DNA of 64,000 nucleotides from Paracoccus sp. TOH (GTDB lineage Bacteria; Pseudomonadota; Alphaproteobacteria; Rhodobacterales; Rhodobacteraceae): NCBI RefSeq assembly GCF_030388245.1, contig NZ_CP098360.1, positions 230,001 to 294,000 of the forward strand, read 5' to 3'. Shown piece by piece: positions 24,427 to 34,487 of this stretch (position 1 is its first letter; each line of letters starts with the position of its first letter). The notes under the pieces were generated by a model. It saw only the letters and a program-made list of their open reading frames with translations, ran no database searches and was not told where the DNA came from. The position numbers and the translations under genes were made by a program.

Positions 24427-24876
24427 TTACTGCTTGCGCTCCCAGCGGCCGCCGGCCTCGGACCAGTATTCCGCCGGCACGCCCTCGGCCGTCAGCGCCC
24501 GCCATTGCGCGCGGGCGCGGTCCAGCGCCTCGGGGTCGTTGCCGTCGAACAGGATGCAGGCCCGCTCCAGCGCCGCGCATTCCGCCCCCGAGACCTCGAC
24601 GCCCTCCAGCGCGATCAGGCAGCGCGCCGCATTCGCCGCCGCCTGCCCCTCGACGGTCAGCAACACCGGCTGGCGGGCATCATGCGGCCCGCCGGCCAGG
24701 CCATGCGGCAGGAAGCCCTCGCCCAGCCACAGCGTCTCGTCCAGCGCCACCTGGCGGGCGCGGTCCCTGCCCCGCAGCTCGACCCGCCAGCCGGCCTGCA
24801 GGCTCTTGCCGATCAGCATCGGCAAGAGCTGGCCCGGCCCCGAACGGGTCAAATGATAGAACAGGGCCGAGCCCAT
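24427..24876 (-). CDS. holC: DNA polymerase III chi subunit
   Basis: A 149-residue chi subunit, which links the clamp loader to single-strand-binding protein. The start ALFYHLTRSGPGQLLPML, the WRVELRGRDRARQVALDETLW block and the HDARQPVLLTVEG segment are typical. Its ATG overlaps the pepA stop (ATGA), the usual pepA-holC pairing in proteobacteria. The start at 24876 is chosen because it coincides with both the family N-terminus and the overlap, although the frame is open upstream. Confidence 0.93.
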   Translation of the reverse strand: MGSALFYHLTRSGPGQLLPMLIGKSLQAGWRVELRGRDRARQVALDETLWLGEGFLPHGLAGGPHDARQPVLLTVEGQAAANAARCLIALEGVEVSGAECAALERACILFDGNDPEALDRARAQWRALTAEGVPAEYWSEAGGRWERKQ

Positions 24877-26489
24877 CACCTGCCCTCGAAGCGGTCGCGC
24901 ACCAGCCGGTCCAGGGTCATGACGCCCCAGCCGCTCGCGCCCTTGGGCGCCAGCGCCGTTTCGGAAGGCGGCAGCGCCACGCCGGCGATGTCCAGATGCA
25001 CCCAAGGCGTGCCCTCGCGCACGAAGCGCTGCAGGAACTGCGCCGCGGTGATCGAGCCGGCCGCACGCCCGCCGGTGTTCTTGATATCGGCCAGGCGCGA
25101 GTCGATCAGCTTGTCATAGCCCGGCCCCAGCGGCAGGCGCCAGGCGCCCTCGCCCTCGGTCTTGGCGGCGGCCAGCACCGCATCGGCGAAGACGTCGTCG
25201 TTCGAGAACACGCCGGCATTGTCATGGCCCAGCGCGATGATCACCGCCCCGGTCAGCGTCGCCAGATCCACCATCGCCGCGGGCTTGAAGCGGTCCTGCG
25301 CGTACCAGAGCACATCGGCCAGCACCAGCCGGCCCTCGGCATCGGTGTTGATGACCTCGATCGTGTCGCCCTTCATGGATTTCACGATGTCGCCGGGACG
25401 CTGGGCGCGACCGTCGGGCATGTTCTCGACCAGGCCGACCAGACCCACGACATTGGCCCGCGCCCGGCGCAGCGCCAGGGTCCGCATGACGCCCGCGACC
25501 ACGCCGGCGCCGCCCATGTCCATGGTCATCTCTTCCATGCCGGCGGCGGGCTTGATCGAGATGCCGCCGGTGTCGAAGACCACGCCCTTGCCGACCAGCG
25601 CCAGCGGCGCCGCCTCGCCGCCGCCGTTCCAGCGCATCACCACGACCTTGGACGGGCTTTCCGAGCCCTGCCCCACGCCCAAGAGCGCCCGCATCCCCAG
25701 CCGCGCCAGCTCGTCCTCCTCCAGCACCTCGACTTCAAGGCCCAGCTCGCGCATGGCCAGCAGCCGGTCGGCGAAATCGCTGGTGGTCAGCACGTTGGCC
25801 GGCTCGTTCACCAGGTCGCGGGTGAAGAACACGCCCTCGGCCACCGCGGCGCCATCGCCGGCCGCGCGGGCCAGCGCCTCGGGATCCTTGTGCATGAACA
25901 CCACCCTGCCGCGCGGCTTGGCACCGGGCGCCGATTCGGCGGCGCGGGCGCCACCATCGGCCGCATCCGACAGCCGCGCATCCTCGGCCGCCCCGCTGCG
26001 GCTGGTGGTCACGGCCGGCTCGGCCGGCGCGTCGCCTTCGGGCACGCCATTCCCCGGGCCGGCGCCGTTTCCGGATGGCTTCGTCTTGTAGGCCGAGAAA
26101 TCATAGGCGCGCAGCGCCAGCCCCAGCGCCACCTCGGCCGCGCGCGGATGGTTGCCGGCCACCACCAGCGTATCGGCCTTGCCCAGTTTCGCGCCGATGC
26201 TCGCCCCGGCAGCGCGCGCCGTGGCCGTGTCGGCATTCTGCGGCAGGGACACCAGTTGCAGCGCCTCGGCCTTCAGCCCGGACGGAAAGGCCAGTTCCAG
26301 CGCCTTGCCAGGTTTCACCGCCTTCCAGGCCTCGGATTCCAGCGCCCGGACCGCCGCTTCGCGCGTGCCGCGCGGCAGCCCGCCCGGCAGCCGCCCGGTC
26401 TGCGGCACCAGGATGGCGATCCGGCCCGGCCGCGAGGCAAGCTCGGTTAGGTCCGTCGCCGTGAAGGAAATTTCGACCGGGTGCGTCAT
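24876..26489 (-). CDS. pepA: leucyl aminopeptidase (M17 family)
   Basis: A 537-residue cytosolic metallo-aminopeptidase that releases N-terminal residues from peptides. The N-terminal macro-like domain is followed by the catalytic domain with LVGKGVVFDTGGISIKP, MTMDMGGAGVV (metal ligand D) and the signature NTDAEGRLVLAD. Between the domains, at about 160-215, lies a Gly/Ala/Glu-rich low-complexity stretch containing PSGNGAGPGNGVPEGD and DAADGGARAAE, making the protein longer than the usual 480-500 residues. The ATG at 26489 matches the family start. It forms an operon with holC and is divergent from lptF. Confidence 0.95.
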   Translation of the reverse strand: MTHPVEISFTATDLTELASRPGRIAILVPQTGRLPGGLPRGTREAAVRALESEAWKAVKPGKALELAFPSGLKAEALQLVSLPQNADTATARAAGASIGAKLGKADTLVVAGNHPRAAEVALGLALRAYDFSAYKTKPSGNGAGPGNGVPEGDAPAEPAVTTSRSGAAEDARLSDAADGGARAAESAPGAKPRGRVVFMHKDPEALARAAGDGAAVAEGVFFTRDLVNEPANVLTTSDFADRLLAMRELGLEVEVLEEDELARLGMRALLGVGQGSESPSKVVVMRWNGGGEAAPLALVGKGVVFDTGGISIKPAAGMEEMTMDMGGAGVVAGVMRTLALRRARANVVGLVGLVENMPDGRAQRPGDIVKSMKGDTIEVINTDAEGRLVLADVLWYAQDRFKPAAMVDLATLTGAVIIALGHDNAGVFSNDDVFADAVLAAAKTEGEGAWRLPLGPGYDKLIDSRLADIKNTGGRAAGSITAAQFLQRFVREGTPWVHLDIAGVALPPSETALAPKGASGWGVMTLDRLVRDRFEGR

Positions 26490-26619
26490 GATCCTGCCTT
26501 TCGCGTTGATCCGTCTTCGGCGAAAACTAGTCGCGCAACCCCGCCTTGACCAGAGCCGGGGCTTTCCCAATCCCCGCGCAGCCGCTAATCAATCTGGATC
26601 CGAGCCGCTGAAAGCCCCC

Positions 26620-27753
26620 ATGCCCCGCATCGACCGATACATCCTGTCGCAGCTTTTGACCCTGTTCGGGTTCTTTGCGCTGGTGCTTGTCTCGGTCTAC
26701 TGGATCAACCGCGCCGTGTCGCTGTTCGAGCAGCTGATCTCGGACGGGCAGACGGCGCTGGTGGTGCTGGAATTCACCGCGCTGACCCTGCCGCTGGTGA
26801 TCTCGGCCGTGCTGCCCATCGCCGCCTTCGCCGCCAGCGCCTATGGCACCAACCGGCTGGCCTCGGAATCCGAGCTGGTGGCGATGCAGGCGGCGGGCAT
26901 GTCGCCCTGGCGGCTGGCGCGGCCGGTCCTCGTCTTCGGTGTGCTGGTGGCGCTGATGGTGGCGCTGCTGGTGCATGCGCTGGTGCCGATGGCGCGCGGG
27001 CGGCTGACCGACCGCCAGGCCGAGATCGCCCAGAACGTCACCGCGCAATTCCTGCGCGCCGGCAGCTTCCAGTACCCGGTGCGCGGTGTGACGCTGTACA
27101 TCAGCGAGATCGCGGCCGACGGCCGGCTGATCTATTTCTTCCTCGAGGATGCGCGCGACCCCGCGAACCAGACCACCTATACCGCGACCGAGGCGCTGCT
27201 GGTCCGCACCGATGCCGGCCCGCGGCTGGTGATGATGCAGGGCATGGTGCAGAACCTGCGCCGCACCGGCGAACGGCAAAGCCTGTCGGTCACCCGCTTT
27301 TCCGAGCTGGCCTATGACCTCGGCTTGCTGATCGACCCGGCGGTCAGCCGCAAGCGCGACCTGCGTGCCTATCCGACGTTGCGGCTGCTGGACCCCGACC
27401 CGGAACTGCTGGCCGCCACCGGCGCCACCGCCGACAAGGCCCTGGCCGAGGCGCATGAGCGGCTGGCGAAGCCGCTGCAGGCGCCGGTGGCGGCGATGCT
27501 GGGCTTTGCCATGCTGCTTCTGGGCGGGTTCAGCCGCTTCGGGGTCTGGCGGCAGGTGATCTGGGCGGTGATCGCGCTGATCGTCGTGCAATTTCTCAGC
27601 ACCGCGGCCGAGAACCAGGTGGCGGGCGACGCCTCGCGCTGGCCGCTGATATATGTCTCTCCGCTGCTGGGGGCGGCGGCCTGCGTGACGGTGCTGTGGC
27701 TGGCCGCCCGGCCGCGCCGGCTGCGTGGCGAGAGCGGGGGGGCCGCGGCATGA
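26620..27753 (+). CDS. lptF: LPS export ABC transporter permease LptF
   Basis: A 377-residue permease of the LptB2FGC transporter that extracts LPS from the inner membrane. The start PRIDRYILSQLLTLFGFFAL, helices around ALTLPLVISAVLPIAAFAAS and the coupling block ESELVAMQAAGMSPWRLARP are family marks. A periplasmic beta-jellyroll follows (about 135-265), then three C-terminal helices. The real start is the ATG at 26620, far inside a longer open frame that runs antisense to pepA. Its stop overlaps the lptG start (ATGA). It begins the lptF-lptG-lptD-surA-pdxA-rsmA run. Confidence 0.95.
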   Translation: MPRIDRYILSQLLTLFGFFALVLVSVYWINRAVSLFEQLISDGQTALVVLEFTALTLPLVISAVLPIAAFAASAYGTNRLASESELVAMQAAGMSPWRLARPVLVFGVLVALMVALLVHALVPMARGRLTDRQAEIAQNVTAQFLRAGSFQYPVRGVTLYISEIAADGRLIYFFLEDARDPANQTTYTATEALLVRTDAGPRLVMMQGMVQNLRRTGERQSLSVTRFSELAYDLGLLIDPAVSRKRDLRAYPTLRLLDPDPELLAATGATADKALAEAHERLAKPLQAPVAAMLGFAMLLLGGFSRFGVWRQVIWAVIALIVVQFLSTAAENQVAGDASRWPLIYVSPLLGAAACVTVLWLAARPRRLRGESGGAAA

Positions 27754-28871
27754 TCCTTTCAGCCTATGTGGCGCGGCGCTTCCTGCGCATGTTCGTGCTG
27801 ATCGCCGCCATCTTCGGCGCCATCCTGTTCCTGATCGACATCGTCGAGCAGATCCGCCGCTTTTCGGACGAGAATATCGGCCTGTCCGGCGCGGCGGTGC
27901 TGTCGCTTCTGAACATCACCGCCAGCTTCTATTCCATCCTGCCGCTGATGACGGTTCTGGCGGGGATCGCGCTGTTTCTCAGCCTGTCGCGCAGCTCGGA
28001 ACTGGTGGCGATCCGGGCCTCGGGCCGCTCGGCCCTGCGGGTGCTGGCGGCGCCGGCGGTCACGGCGGCGCTGGTCGGGATCCTGTCGGTCGCGGTGCTG
28101 AACCCGATGGTGGCGGGCACCTCGAAACGCTATGACGACGCGGTGGCACGGATGAAAAGCGGCGGCGGTCAGACGATCAGCGTCGGCGACAGCGCCGTCT
28201 GGCTGCGCCAGGCGCTGCCGATGACCGGGCCGGGCGGGGCCGAGACCCCGGGCCAGGTGGTGATCCAGGCCAGCCGGGCCAGCGCCGACGCCACCACGCT
28301 TTACGACGCCACCTTCATGATCTTCGCGCCCGACCAGGGACCGACCCGCCGCATCGACGCCCGCCAGGCGCGGCTGACCGAGGGGGCCTGGCTGCTCAGC
28401 GAGGTCAAGGAATGGCCGCTGACCCAGCCCAATCCCGAGGCGATGGCCCGCACCGCGGCCGAGCTGACGCTGCCGACCGACCTGACCGCCGCGCGCATCC
28501 GCGACAGTTTCGGCAAGCCCGAGGCGATCCCGATCTGGCAGCTTCCGGCCTTCATCAAGGGGCTGGAGCGCGCCGGCTTTTCCGCCCAGCGCCACAAGGT
28601 CTGGTTCCAGATGGAGCTGGCGCGGCCGCTGCTGATGGCGGCCATGGTGGCGCTGGCCGCGGTCTTCACCATGCGGCACATGCGCGGGCGCAAGATGGGG
28701 CTTCTGGTGCTGGCCGGTTTCGGCTGCGGCATCGCGCTGTTCTTCCTGCGCAACCTGGCGCAGGTGCTGGGCGACAATGGCGGCATCCCGCCGGTGCTGG
28801 CCGGCTGGGCGCCGCCCATCGTGGCGCTGTTCCTTGCCCTGGGGGCATTATTGCGGCTGGAGGACGGTTGA
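27750..28871 (+). CDS. lptG: LPS export ABC transporter permease LptG
   Basis: A 373-residue partner of LptF. The start LSAYVARRFLRMFVLIAAIF, helices near LLNITASFYSILPLMTVLAG, the coupling block SSELVAIRASGRSALRVLAAP and the C-terminal MRHMRGRKMGLLVLAGFGCG are typical. A periplasmic jellyroll (about 130-270) lies between the two helix triplets. It overlaps lptF at the start and lptD at the stop, so the three are translationally coupled. The cytoplasmic LptB and the LptA/LptC bridge are not in the window and must be encoded elsewhere. Confidence 0.95.
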   Translation: MILSAYVARRFLRMFVLIAAIFGAILFLIDIVEQIRRFSDENIGLSGAAVLSLLNITASFYSILPLMTVLAGIALFLSLSRSSELVAIRASGRSALRVLAAPAVTAALVGILSVAVLNPMVAGTSKRYDDAVARMKSGGGQTISVGDSAVWLRQALPMTGPGGAETPGQVVIQASRASADATTLYDATFMIFAPDQGPTRRIDARQARLTEGAWLLSEVKEWPLTQPNPEAMARTAAELTLPTDLTAARIRDSFGKPEAIPIWQLPAFIKGLERAGFSAQRHKVWFQMELARPLLMAAMVALAAVFTMRHMRGRKMGLLVLAGFGCGIALFFLRNLAQVLGDNGGIPPVLAGWAPPIVALFLALGALLRLEDG

Positions 28872-31282
28872 TGGCGCGCAAGCGACAAAACGGCGGCGGC
28901 ACGGCCCGCGCGGCCCTGCTGGCGGCGGTCCTGCCGGGGCTGGGCCTGCCCGGCATCGCCCTGGGCCAGAGCCTGACCCCCGACGGCCAGACCCTGCCGA
29001 TCTATGGCGAGACCGGCAGCCTGTTCGAGGGGCCCTCGGGCCCGGCGCTGGCGCCGACCGAGGATTCCGACAGCAATGCCCGCTTTGCCGACGGCACCGA
29101 GGCCTCGCAGACGCCCTCGGTGGCGCGGCCCGGTTCGGTGCGCATCCAGGGTAGCGGCGACGGGGACGCGGCCAGCCCGGCCACGCTGCTGGCCGACCAG
29201 GTGACGCTGGATGCCGAGAACCGGCTGACCGCCTCGGGGGGCGTGGTGATCTGGCATCGCGGCGCGCGGCTGATCGCCTCGCGGGTGATCTACGACAACG
29301 ACACCGGTTCGGCGGTGATCGAGGGACCGATCCACCTGACCGAGCCCGCCCGCGCCGGCACGCCGCAGGAAACCATCGTCATCGCCGACAGCGCGCAGCT
29401 GGACCCGAACATGCAGGACGGCATCCTGCGCGGCGCCCGGCTGGTTCTGGCGCGCGAGATGCAGCTGGCGGCGCGGCAGATGCGCCGCAGCGAGAACGGC
29501 GCCGTGACCCGGCTGGACAATGTCGTCGCCTCGAGCTGCCAGATCTGCGCCGAAAACCCGATTCCGCTATGGGAGATCCGCGCCCGCTCGATCACCCACG
29601 ACACCCGCACCCGCAAGCTGCATTTCGACCACCCGCAGTTCCGCGCCCTGGGCCTGCCGATCGCCAGCCTGCCCTGGCTGACGGCGCCCGACCCGACCGT
29701 CGAGCGGATGACGGGTTTCCTGCGGCCGCAGTTCCGCACCACCTCGGGGCTGGGCTTCGGCATCAAGCTGCCGTATTTCATCACCCTGGGCGATCATGCC
29801 GACCTGACGGTGACGCCCTATGTCGCCGCCTCGCGCACCCGGACGCTGGAGCTGCGCTATCGCCAGGCCTTCCACAACGGTGCCATGGAGTGGAACGGCG
29901 CCGTCTCGCGCGACGACATCGAGCAGGGCGAGACCCGCGGCTACCTGTTCGGCGCCGGCCGCTTCGAGCTGCCGCGTGGCTACCTGCTGGGCTTCCAGAT
30001 CCAGATGGCCAGCAACCGCGCCTATCTGCTGGATTACGATATCTCGGACGCCGACCGGCTGTGGAGCGGCATCACCCTGGACCGGGTGCGCCGCGACCGC
30101 ATGGTGATGGCCCGGATCGGCAATTACGAATCGCTGCGCGACGACGAGCCGGACGAGTTCACCCCCTCGGTCGTGGCCGATGCGCTGTGGAAGCGGCGCT
30201 GGACCCCGGACCGCATCGGCGGCATCGCCAGTCTGGAATGGTCGCTGCACGCGCATCGCCGTTCTTCCTCTGCGGACAAGGTCGGCCGCGACATGGCGCG
30301 CGGCTCGGTCAGCCTGGACTGGCAGCGCAGCGAGATCCTGCCGGGCGGCGTCCTGGGCAAGGTCGAAGGCCGGGTCGATGCCGACCTCTATCGCATCAAC
30401 CAGGACAGCGATTACGAGGACTGGGTGATGCGCGCCGATCCGACGCTGGCGGCCGAACTGCGCTGGCCGCTCGCGCGTCATTCCGGCGGGGTCACCCATA
30501 TCATCGAGCCGGTCGCGCAGCTGATCTGGTCGCCCGAGCGCGAGGCCGAAGACGACGTGCCGAACGAGGACAGCCGGCTGATCGAGTTCGACGAGGGCAA
30601 CCTGTTCTCGCTGGACCGCTTTCCCGGCTGGGACGCGCGCGAGTCGGGCTTCCGCGCCAATCTGGGCCTGAGCTGGACCCGGATCGACCCGACCGGCTGG
30701 TCGATCGGCCTGACCGCCGGCCGTGTGTTCCGCACCGATCCGGACCCGGCCTTCGCCTATATCGACGGATCCGACAACCCGGCCTTCACCGGCCCGCAGG
30801 GCAAGACGCGCTCGGACTGGCTGCTCTCGGCCACCTATCAGGGCGCGAACGGGCTGGCGCTGGTGAACCGGGCGCTGTTCGACGACAGTTTCTCGATCAG
30901 CCGCAACGAATTGCGGCTGGGCTGGTTCCAGCCCGGCCTGCAGGTCTCGGCCGGCTATCTCTGGCTCGATTCGGATGAAAGCGAGAATCGCCGGCGGGAC
31001 GTCTCGGAACTGACCATGGCCGGGGGCTGGCAGATGGCGCAGGGCTGGTGGGCCACGACCGAGGCCCGCTACGACTTCACCGCCGACCGCGCACAGAAGG
31101 CGCAGCTGGGGCTGGAATACCGCAACGAATGCGTCACCGTGGAAATGTCGGTGCAACGGCGCTTCACCTCCTCGGACGAGCTGCGGCCCGATACCAGTTT
31201 CGACCTGGGCATCCGCCTGGGCGGCTTCGGCCAGCAAAAGGCCGGCCCGGGAACGGTGGCGCGTCGCGCCTGCCTGCGCTAA
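28871..31282 (+). CDS. lptD: LPS-assembly protein LptD (outer-membrane translocon)
   Basis: An 803-residue outer-membrane beta-barrel that inserts LPS into the outer leaflet. A signal peptide (ARAALLAAVLPGLGLPGIALGQ) is followed by an unusually long Asp/Ser/Pro-rich segment. The OstA/LptA-like jellyroll comes next (from about residue 100, LLADQVTLDAENRLTASGGVV), then the barrel with FLRPQFRTTSGLGFGIKLPYF and many alternating strands. A cysteine pair occurs in ASSCQICAEN, with one more near the end (RRACLR, and ECVTVEM), so disulfides are possible. The ATG overlaps the lptG stop. The antisense strand is also open for hundreds of codons, but only this frame is protein-like. Confidence 0.95.
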   Translation: MARKRQNGGGTARAALLAAVLPGLGLPGIALGQSLTPDGQTLPIYGETGSLFEGPSGPALAPTEDSDSNARFADGTEASQTPSVARPGSVRIQGSGDGDAASPATLLADQVTLDAENRLTASGGVVIWHRGARLIASRVIYDNDTGSAVIEGPIHLTEPARAGTPQETIVIADSAQLDPNMQDGILRGARLVLAREMQLAARQMRRSENGAVTRLDNVVASSCQICAENPIPLWEIRARSITHDTRTRKLHFDHPQFRALGLPIASLPWLTAPDPTVERMTGFLRPQFRTTSGLGFGIKLPYFITLGDHADLTVTPYVAASRTRTLELRYRQAFHNGAMEWNGAVSRDDIEQGETRGYLFGAGRFELPRGYLLGFQIQMASNRAYLLDYDISDADRLWSGITLDRVRRDRMVMARIGNYESLRDDEPDEFTPSVVADALWKRRWTPDRIGGIASLEWSLHAHRRSSSADKVGRDMARGSVSLDWQRSEILPGGVLGKVEGRVDADLYRINQDSDYEDWVMRADPTLAAELRWPLARHSGGVTHIIEPVAQLIWSPEREAEDDVPNEDSRLIEFDEGNLFSLDRFPGWDARESGFRANLGLSWTRIDPTGWSIGLTAGRVFRTDPDPAFAYIDGSDNPAFTGPQGKTRSDWLLSATYQGANGLALVNRALFDDSFSISRNELRLGWFQPGLQVSAGYLWLDSDESENRRRDVSELTMAGGWQMAQGWWATTEARYDFTADRAQKAQLGLEYRNECVTVEMSVQRRFTSSDELRPDTSFDLGIRLGGFGQQKAGPGTVARRACLR

Positions 31283-31313
31283 TGTCCGGCAAAACCATGC
31301 GGCGAGGGAGCTG

Positions 31314-32603
31314 ATGCGGCGAATTCTTCTGGGGGCGGCGATGGCCGCGATGCTGGCCGGGAACGGGGTTTCCCCGGCCCTTGCGCAGGGCAATCCGTTC
31401 CAGCCGCTGGTCTATGTGAACGATTCGGCCGTCACCCGCTACGAGCTCGACCAGCGCGTGCGCTTCATGCAGCTGCTGCGGGCCCCCGAATCCGATCCGG
31501 CCTCGGCCGAAAAGGCGCTGATCGACGACCGACTGCGGCTGTCCGCGGCCAGGCAGATGGGCATCACCCCCAGCGACGAGCAGATCGACGCCGGCCTGGC
31601 GGAATTCGCCGGCCGCGCCAATCTGGGCGTCGAGGAATTCACTGGCCAACTGGCCCGCGCCGGCGTCGAGCGCCAAGCCTTCCGCGACTTCATCTCGGCC
31701 GGCGTGGTCTGGCGCGAGGTGGTGCGCCAGCGCGTGGTGCCGCAGGTCCGGGTCACCGATGCCGAGATCGAGCAGGAACTGCAGAAGATCATCGAGACGC
31801 CGCGCACCACCCATGTCGCGCTGTCCGAACTGATCATCCCCGCCCCGCCGGGCGAGGAGGCGCGGGCGATGCAGATCGCGGAATCGCTGGTGCAGAACGT
31901 GCGCTCCGAGGGCGATTTCGCCGCCGCGGCCCGGCGCTATTCGGCGACGCCCTCGGCAGAAAGCGGCGGCCGCCTGCCCTGGACGCCGCTGGCCAATCTG
32001 CCGCCGGCACTGCAGCCCATCATTCTGTCGATGAAACCGGGCCAGATCAGCCAGCCGCTGACCGTTCAGGGCGCGGTGGTGCTGTTCTTCCTGCGCGACA
32101 CCCGCGGCACGCTGCGCCCCGGCGCCCGCGAGCAGGTGCTGGATTTCGTCCGCTTCCGCCTGTCGAGCGCCGAGGAGGCGAACCGCATCGCCGCCGTCTC
32201 GGACAGCTGCGCCGATCTGTTCGTCCATGCCCGCGGCCTGCCGGCCGAGCAGATCCAGCGCCAGACCCTGCCGCAGGGCCAGATCCCGACCGGCGAGGCG
32301 CTGCGCCTGGCGGTGCTGGACGACAACGAATCGACGGTGATCAGCTATGGCGGCGCGGTAACGCTGCTGATGCTGTGCAAGCGCGAACCGGCGCTGCTGG
32401 CCGCCGAAACCTCGCCGGCCGCCGTCCCGGTCACGGCCGGAGGGGCAGAGGGCGCCGAGGACGGACAGGCCGCGGCCCCCGATCCCGATGCGCTGCCCGG
32501 CCGCGACGAGGTGCGCAACATGATCTTCAACCGCAAGGTCGGACAGGCGGCCGAGAGCTATCTGGCCGAGCTGCGCTCGAATGCCATCATCCGCCGGCCG
32601 TGA
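31314..32603 (+). CDS. surA: periplasmic chaperone SurA (parvulin-type peptidyl-prolyl isomerase)
   Basis: A 429-residue periplasmic chaperone for outer-membrane barrels such as LptD. A signal peptide (MRRILLGAAMAAMLAGNG...ALAQ) is followed by the SurA N-domain (VYVNDSAVTRYELDQRVRFM) and a parvulin domain (about 165-260, with HVALSELIIPAPP, FAAAARRYSATPSAESGGRL and MKPGQISQPL). A C-terminal region includes an Ala/Pro/Asp-rich insertion before the last helix (NRKVGQAAESYLAELRSNA). It starts 31 bases after lptD with an AGGGAG site, inside the same operon, which matches its client. Confidence 0.92.
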   Translation: MRRILLGAAMAAMLAGNGVSPALAQGNPFQPLVYVNDSAVTRYELDQRVRFMQLLRAPESDPASAEKALIDDRLRLSAARQMGITPSDEQIDAGLAEFAGRANLGVEEFTGQLARAGVERQAFRDFISAGVVWREVVRQRVVPQVRVTDAEIEQELQKIIETPRTTHVALSELIIPAPPGEEARAMQIAESLVQNVRSEGDFAAAARRYSATPSAESGGRLPWTPLANLPPALQPIILSMKPGQISQPLTVQGAVVLFFLRDTRGTLRPGAREQVLDFVRFRLSSAEEANRIAAVSDSCADLFVHARGLPAEQIQRQTLPQGQIPTGEALRLAVLDDNESTVISYGGAVTLLMLCKREPALLAAETSPAAVPVTAGGAEGAEDGQAAAPDPDALPGRDEVRNMIFNRKVGQAAESYLAELRSNAIIRRP

Positions 32604-32670
32604 GCCCGGGCAAGGCGGACCCGGGGCGCCTCGCCCCCGGGCCCCCGAAAGGATTTGGAAAACAGAGACA

Positions 32671-33639
32671 ATGACGGAAGCGCGGCCGATCATCCTGACC
32701 TGCGGCGAGCCTGCCGGCGTCGGCCCGGAACTGGCGCCCAAGGCGCTGGCCTCGGGCGTGCCCTTCGTCTTTCTGGGCGATCCGCGGCATCTGCCCGAAG
32801 GAACCGCCTGGACCGAGGTGGATGCGCTGGCGCAACCGGTGGCTCCGGGCCTGCTGCCGGTTCTGCGCCATGATTTTCCGGCGCCGGCGGTGCCCGGACG
32901 GCCGGATCCCGCCAATGCGCGGGGGGTGATCGAGGTGATCGCCCGCGCCGTCGGTCTGGCCCTGTCCGGCGCGGCCGGCGGCATCTGCACCCTGCCGATC
33001 AGCAAGGCGGCGCTGAAGCGCGGCGCCGGCTTCGCCTTTCCCGGCCATACCGAATATCTGGCGCATCTGGCGGGCGATGTGCCGGTGGCGATGATGCTGG
33101 CCTCGACCACGGTGGAGCCGCCCTGCCGCGTCGTGCCGGTGACGATCCACATCGCGCTGCACGAGGTGCCGAAGGCGCTGACCCCGGCACTGCTGGAGCA
33201 GGCGATCCGCATCACCGACGCCGCCATGCGCCGCGATTTCGGCATCGCCGCTCCGCGGCTGGCCATTGCCGGGCTGAACCCCCATGCCGGCGAGAACGGC
33301 GTCATCGGCGACGAGGAAACCCGCTGGATCACGCCGCTGATCGCCCGGTTGCGCGGCGCGGGTTTCGACCTGGCCGGCCCGCTGCCCGCCGACACCATGT
33401 TCCACCCGGCGGCCCGCACCCGCTATGACGCGGCGCTTTGCGCCTATCACGACCAGGCGCTGATCCCGATCAAGACCCTGGATTTCTCCGGCGGCGTGAA
33501 CGTGACGCTGGGCCTGCCCTTCGTGCGCACCTCGCCCGACCACGGCACCGCCTTCGACATCGCCGGCCGGGGCATCGCCGACGCGCAAAGCGGCATCGCG
33601 GCGCTGCGCATGGCCCATGACATGGCGGGCCGGCGATGA
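32671..33639 (+). CDS. pdxA: 4-hydroxythreonine-4-phosphate dehydrogenase PdxA
   Basis: A 322-residue NAD-dependent enzyme of the DXP-dependent pyridoxal phosphate pathway. The start [39 protein letters not shown] (metal-binding histidine region), [28 protein letters not shown] and [17 protein letters not shown] are all PdxA signatures. The ATG at 32671 fits these. An earlier in-frame ATG would overlap surA without family likeness. Its stop overlaps the rsmA start. Another vitamin B6 gene, pdxH, is near 62 kb but not linked. Confidence 0.95.
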   Translation: MTEARPIILTCGEPAGVGPELAPKALASGVPFVFLGDPRHLPEGTAWTEVDALAQPVAPGLLPVLRHDFPAPAVPGRPDPANARGVIEVIARAVGLALSGAAGGICTLPISKAALKRGAGFAFPGHTEYLAHLAGDVPVAMMLASTTVEPPCRVVPVTIHIALHEVPKALTPALLEQAIRITDAAMRRDFGIAAPRLAIAGLNPHAGENGVIGDEETRWITPLIARLRGAGFDLAGPLPADTMFHPAARTRYDAALCAYHDQALIPIKTLDFSGGVNVTLGLPFVRTSPDHGTAFDIAGRGIADAQSGIAALRMAHDMAGRR

Positions 33640-34484
33640 GCGCGATCGACGGGCTGCCGCCGCTGCGCGAGGTGATCGCGCGGCACGAGTTGCGGGCGAA
33701 GAAACAACTGGGGCAGAACTTCCTGCTGGACCTGAACCTGACCGCCAAGATCGCGCGCGCGGCCGGCGATCTGTCGGGCTGCGACGTGATCGAGGTCGGG
33801 CCGGGGCCGGGCGGGCTGACCCGCGGGCTGCTGGCCGAGGGTGCGCGGCATGTGCTGGCCATCGAAAAGGACGAGCGCGCCCTGCCCGCCCTGGCCGAGA
33901 TCGCCGCCGCCTATCCGGGCCGGCTGGAGGTCGTCCACGGCGATGCGCTGGAGGTCGATCCGCTGGCGCATCTGACGCCGCCGATCCGCATCGTGGCGAA
34001 TCTGCCCTACAATGTCGGCACCGAGCTGCTGATCCGCTGGCTGACGCCGGCGGCCTGGCCGCCCTTCTGGCAGTCGCTGACGCTGATGTTCCAGAAGGAG
34101 GTGGCCGAGCGCATCGTGGCCCGGCCGGGCGGCAAGGCCTATGGCCGGCTGGCGGTGCTGGCGCAATGGCGCAGCGAGGCGCGGATCGTCATGACTCTGC
34201 CGCCCGAGGCCTTCGTGCCGGCGCCCAAGGTGCATTCGGCGGTGGTGCAACTGACCGCCTTGCCCGAGCCGCGGTTTCCGGCCGATCCGGCGGTGCTGAA
34301 CCGGGTGGTGGCGGCAGGTTTCAACCAGCGCCGCAAGATGCTGCGCGCCTCGCTGAAGGGGCTGCATCCGGCGATCGAGGATCTGCTGGTCGCCGCCGGC
34401 ATTGCCCCGACCGCCCGGGCCGAAGAGATCGGCCTGGAACAGTTCTGCGCGCTGGCGCGGGGACTGGCCGCCGCGCCGCGCTGA
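33636..34484 (+). CDS. rsmA: 16S rRNA dimethyladenosine transferase RsmA (KsgA)
   Basis: A 282-residue SAM methyltransferase that dimethylates the two adenines near the 3' end of 16S rRNA. The start [18 protein letters not shown], the SAM motif [14 protein letters not shown] and the catalytic [11 protein letters not shown] are diagnostic. The C-terminal domain includes [15 protein letters not shown]. It overlaps pdxA by ATGA and closes the lpt-surA-pdxA unit. Only three bases separate its stop from the convergent DUF4167 gene. Confidence 0.96.
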   Translation: MSAIDGLPPLREVIARHELRAKKQLGQNFLLDLNLTAKIARAAGDLSGCDVIEVGPGPGGLTRGLLAEGARHVLAIEKDERALPALAEIAAAYPGRLEVVHGDALEVDPLAHLTPPIRIVANLPYNVGTELLIRWLTPAAWPPFWQSLTLMFQKEVAERIVARPGGKAYGRLAVLAQWRSEARIVMTLPPEAFVPAPKVHSAVVQLTALPEPRFPADPAVLNRVVAAGFNQRRKMLRASLKGLHPAIEDLLVAAGIAPTARAEEIGLEQFCALARGLAAAPR

Positions 34485-34487
34485 GGC

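Noticed and set aside
31164..33419. 751-codon minus-strand frame opposite lptD, surA and pdxA
   Set aside because: Antisense to three recognised genes, with no domain signature.
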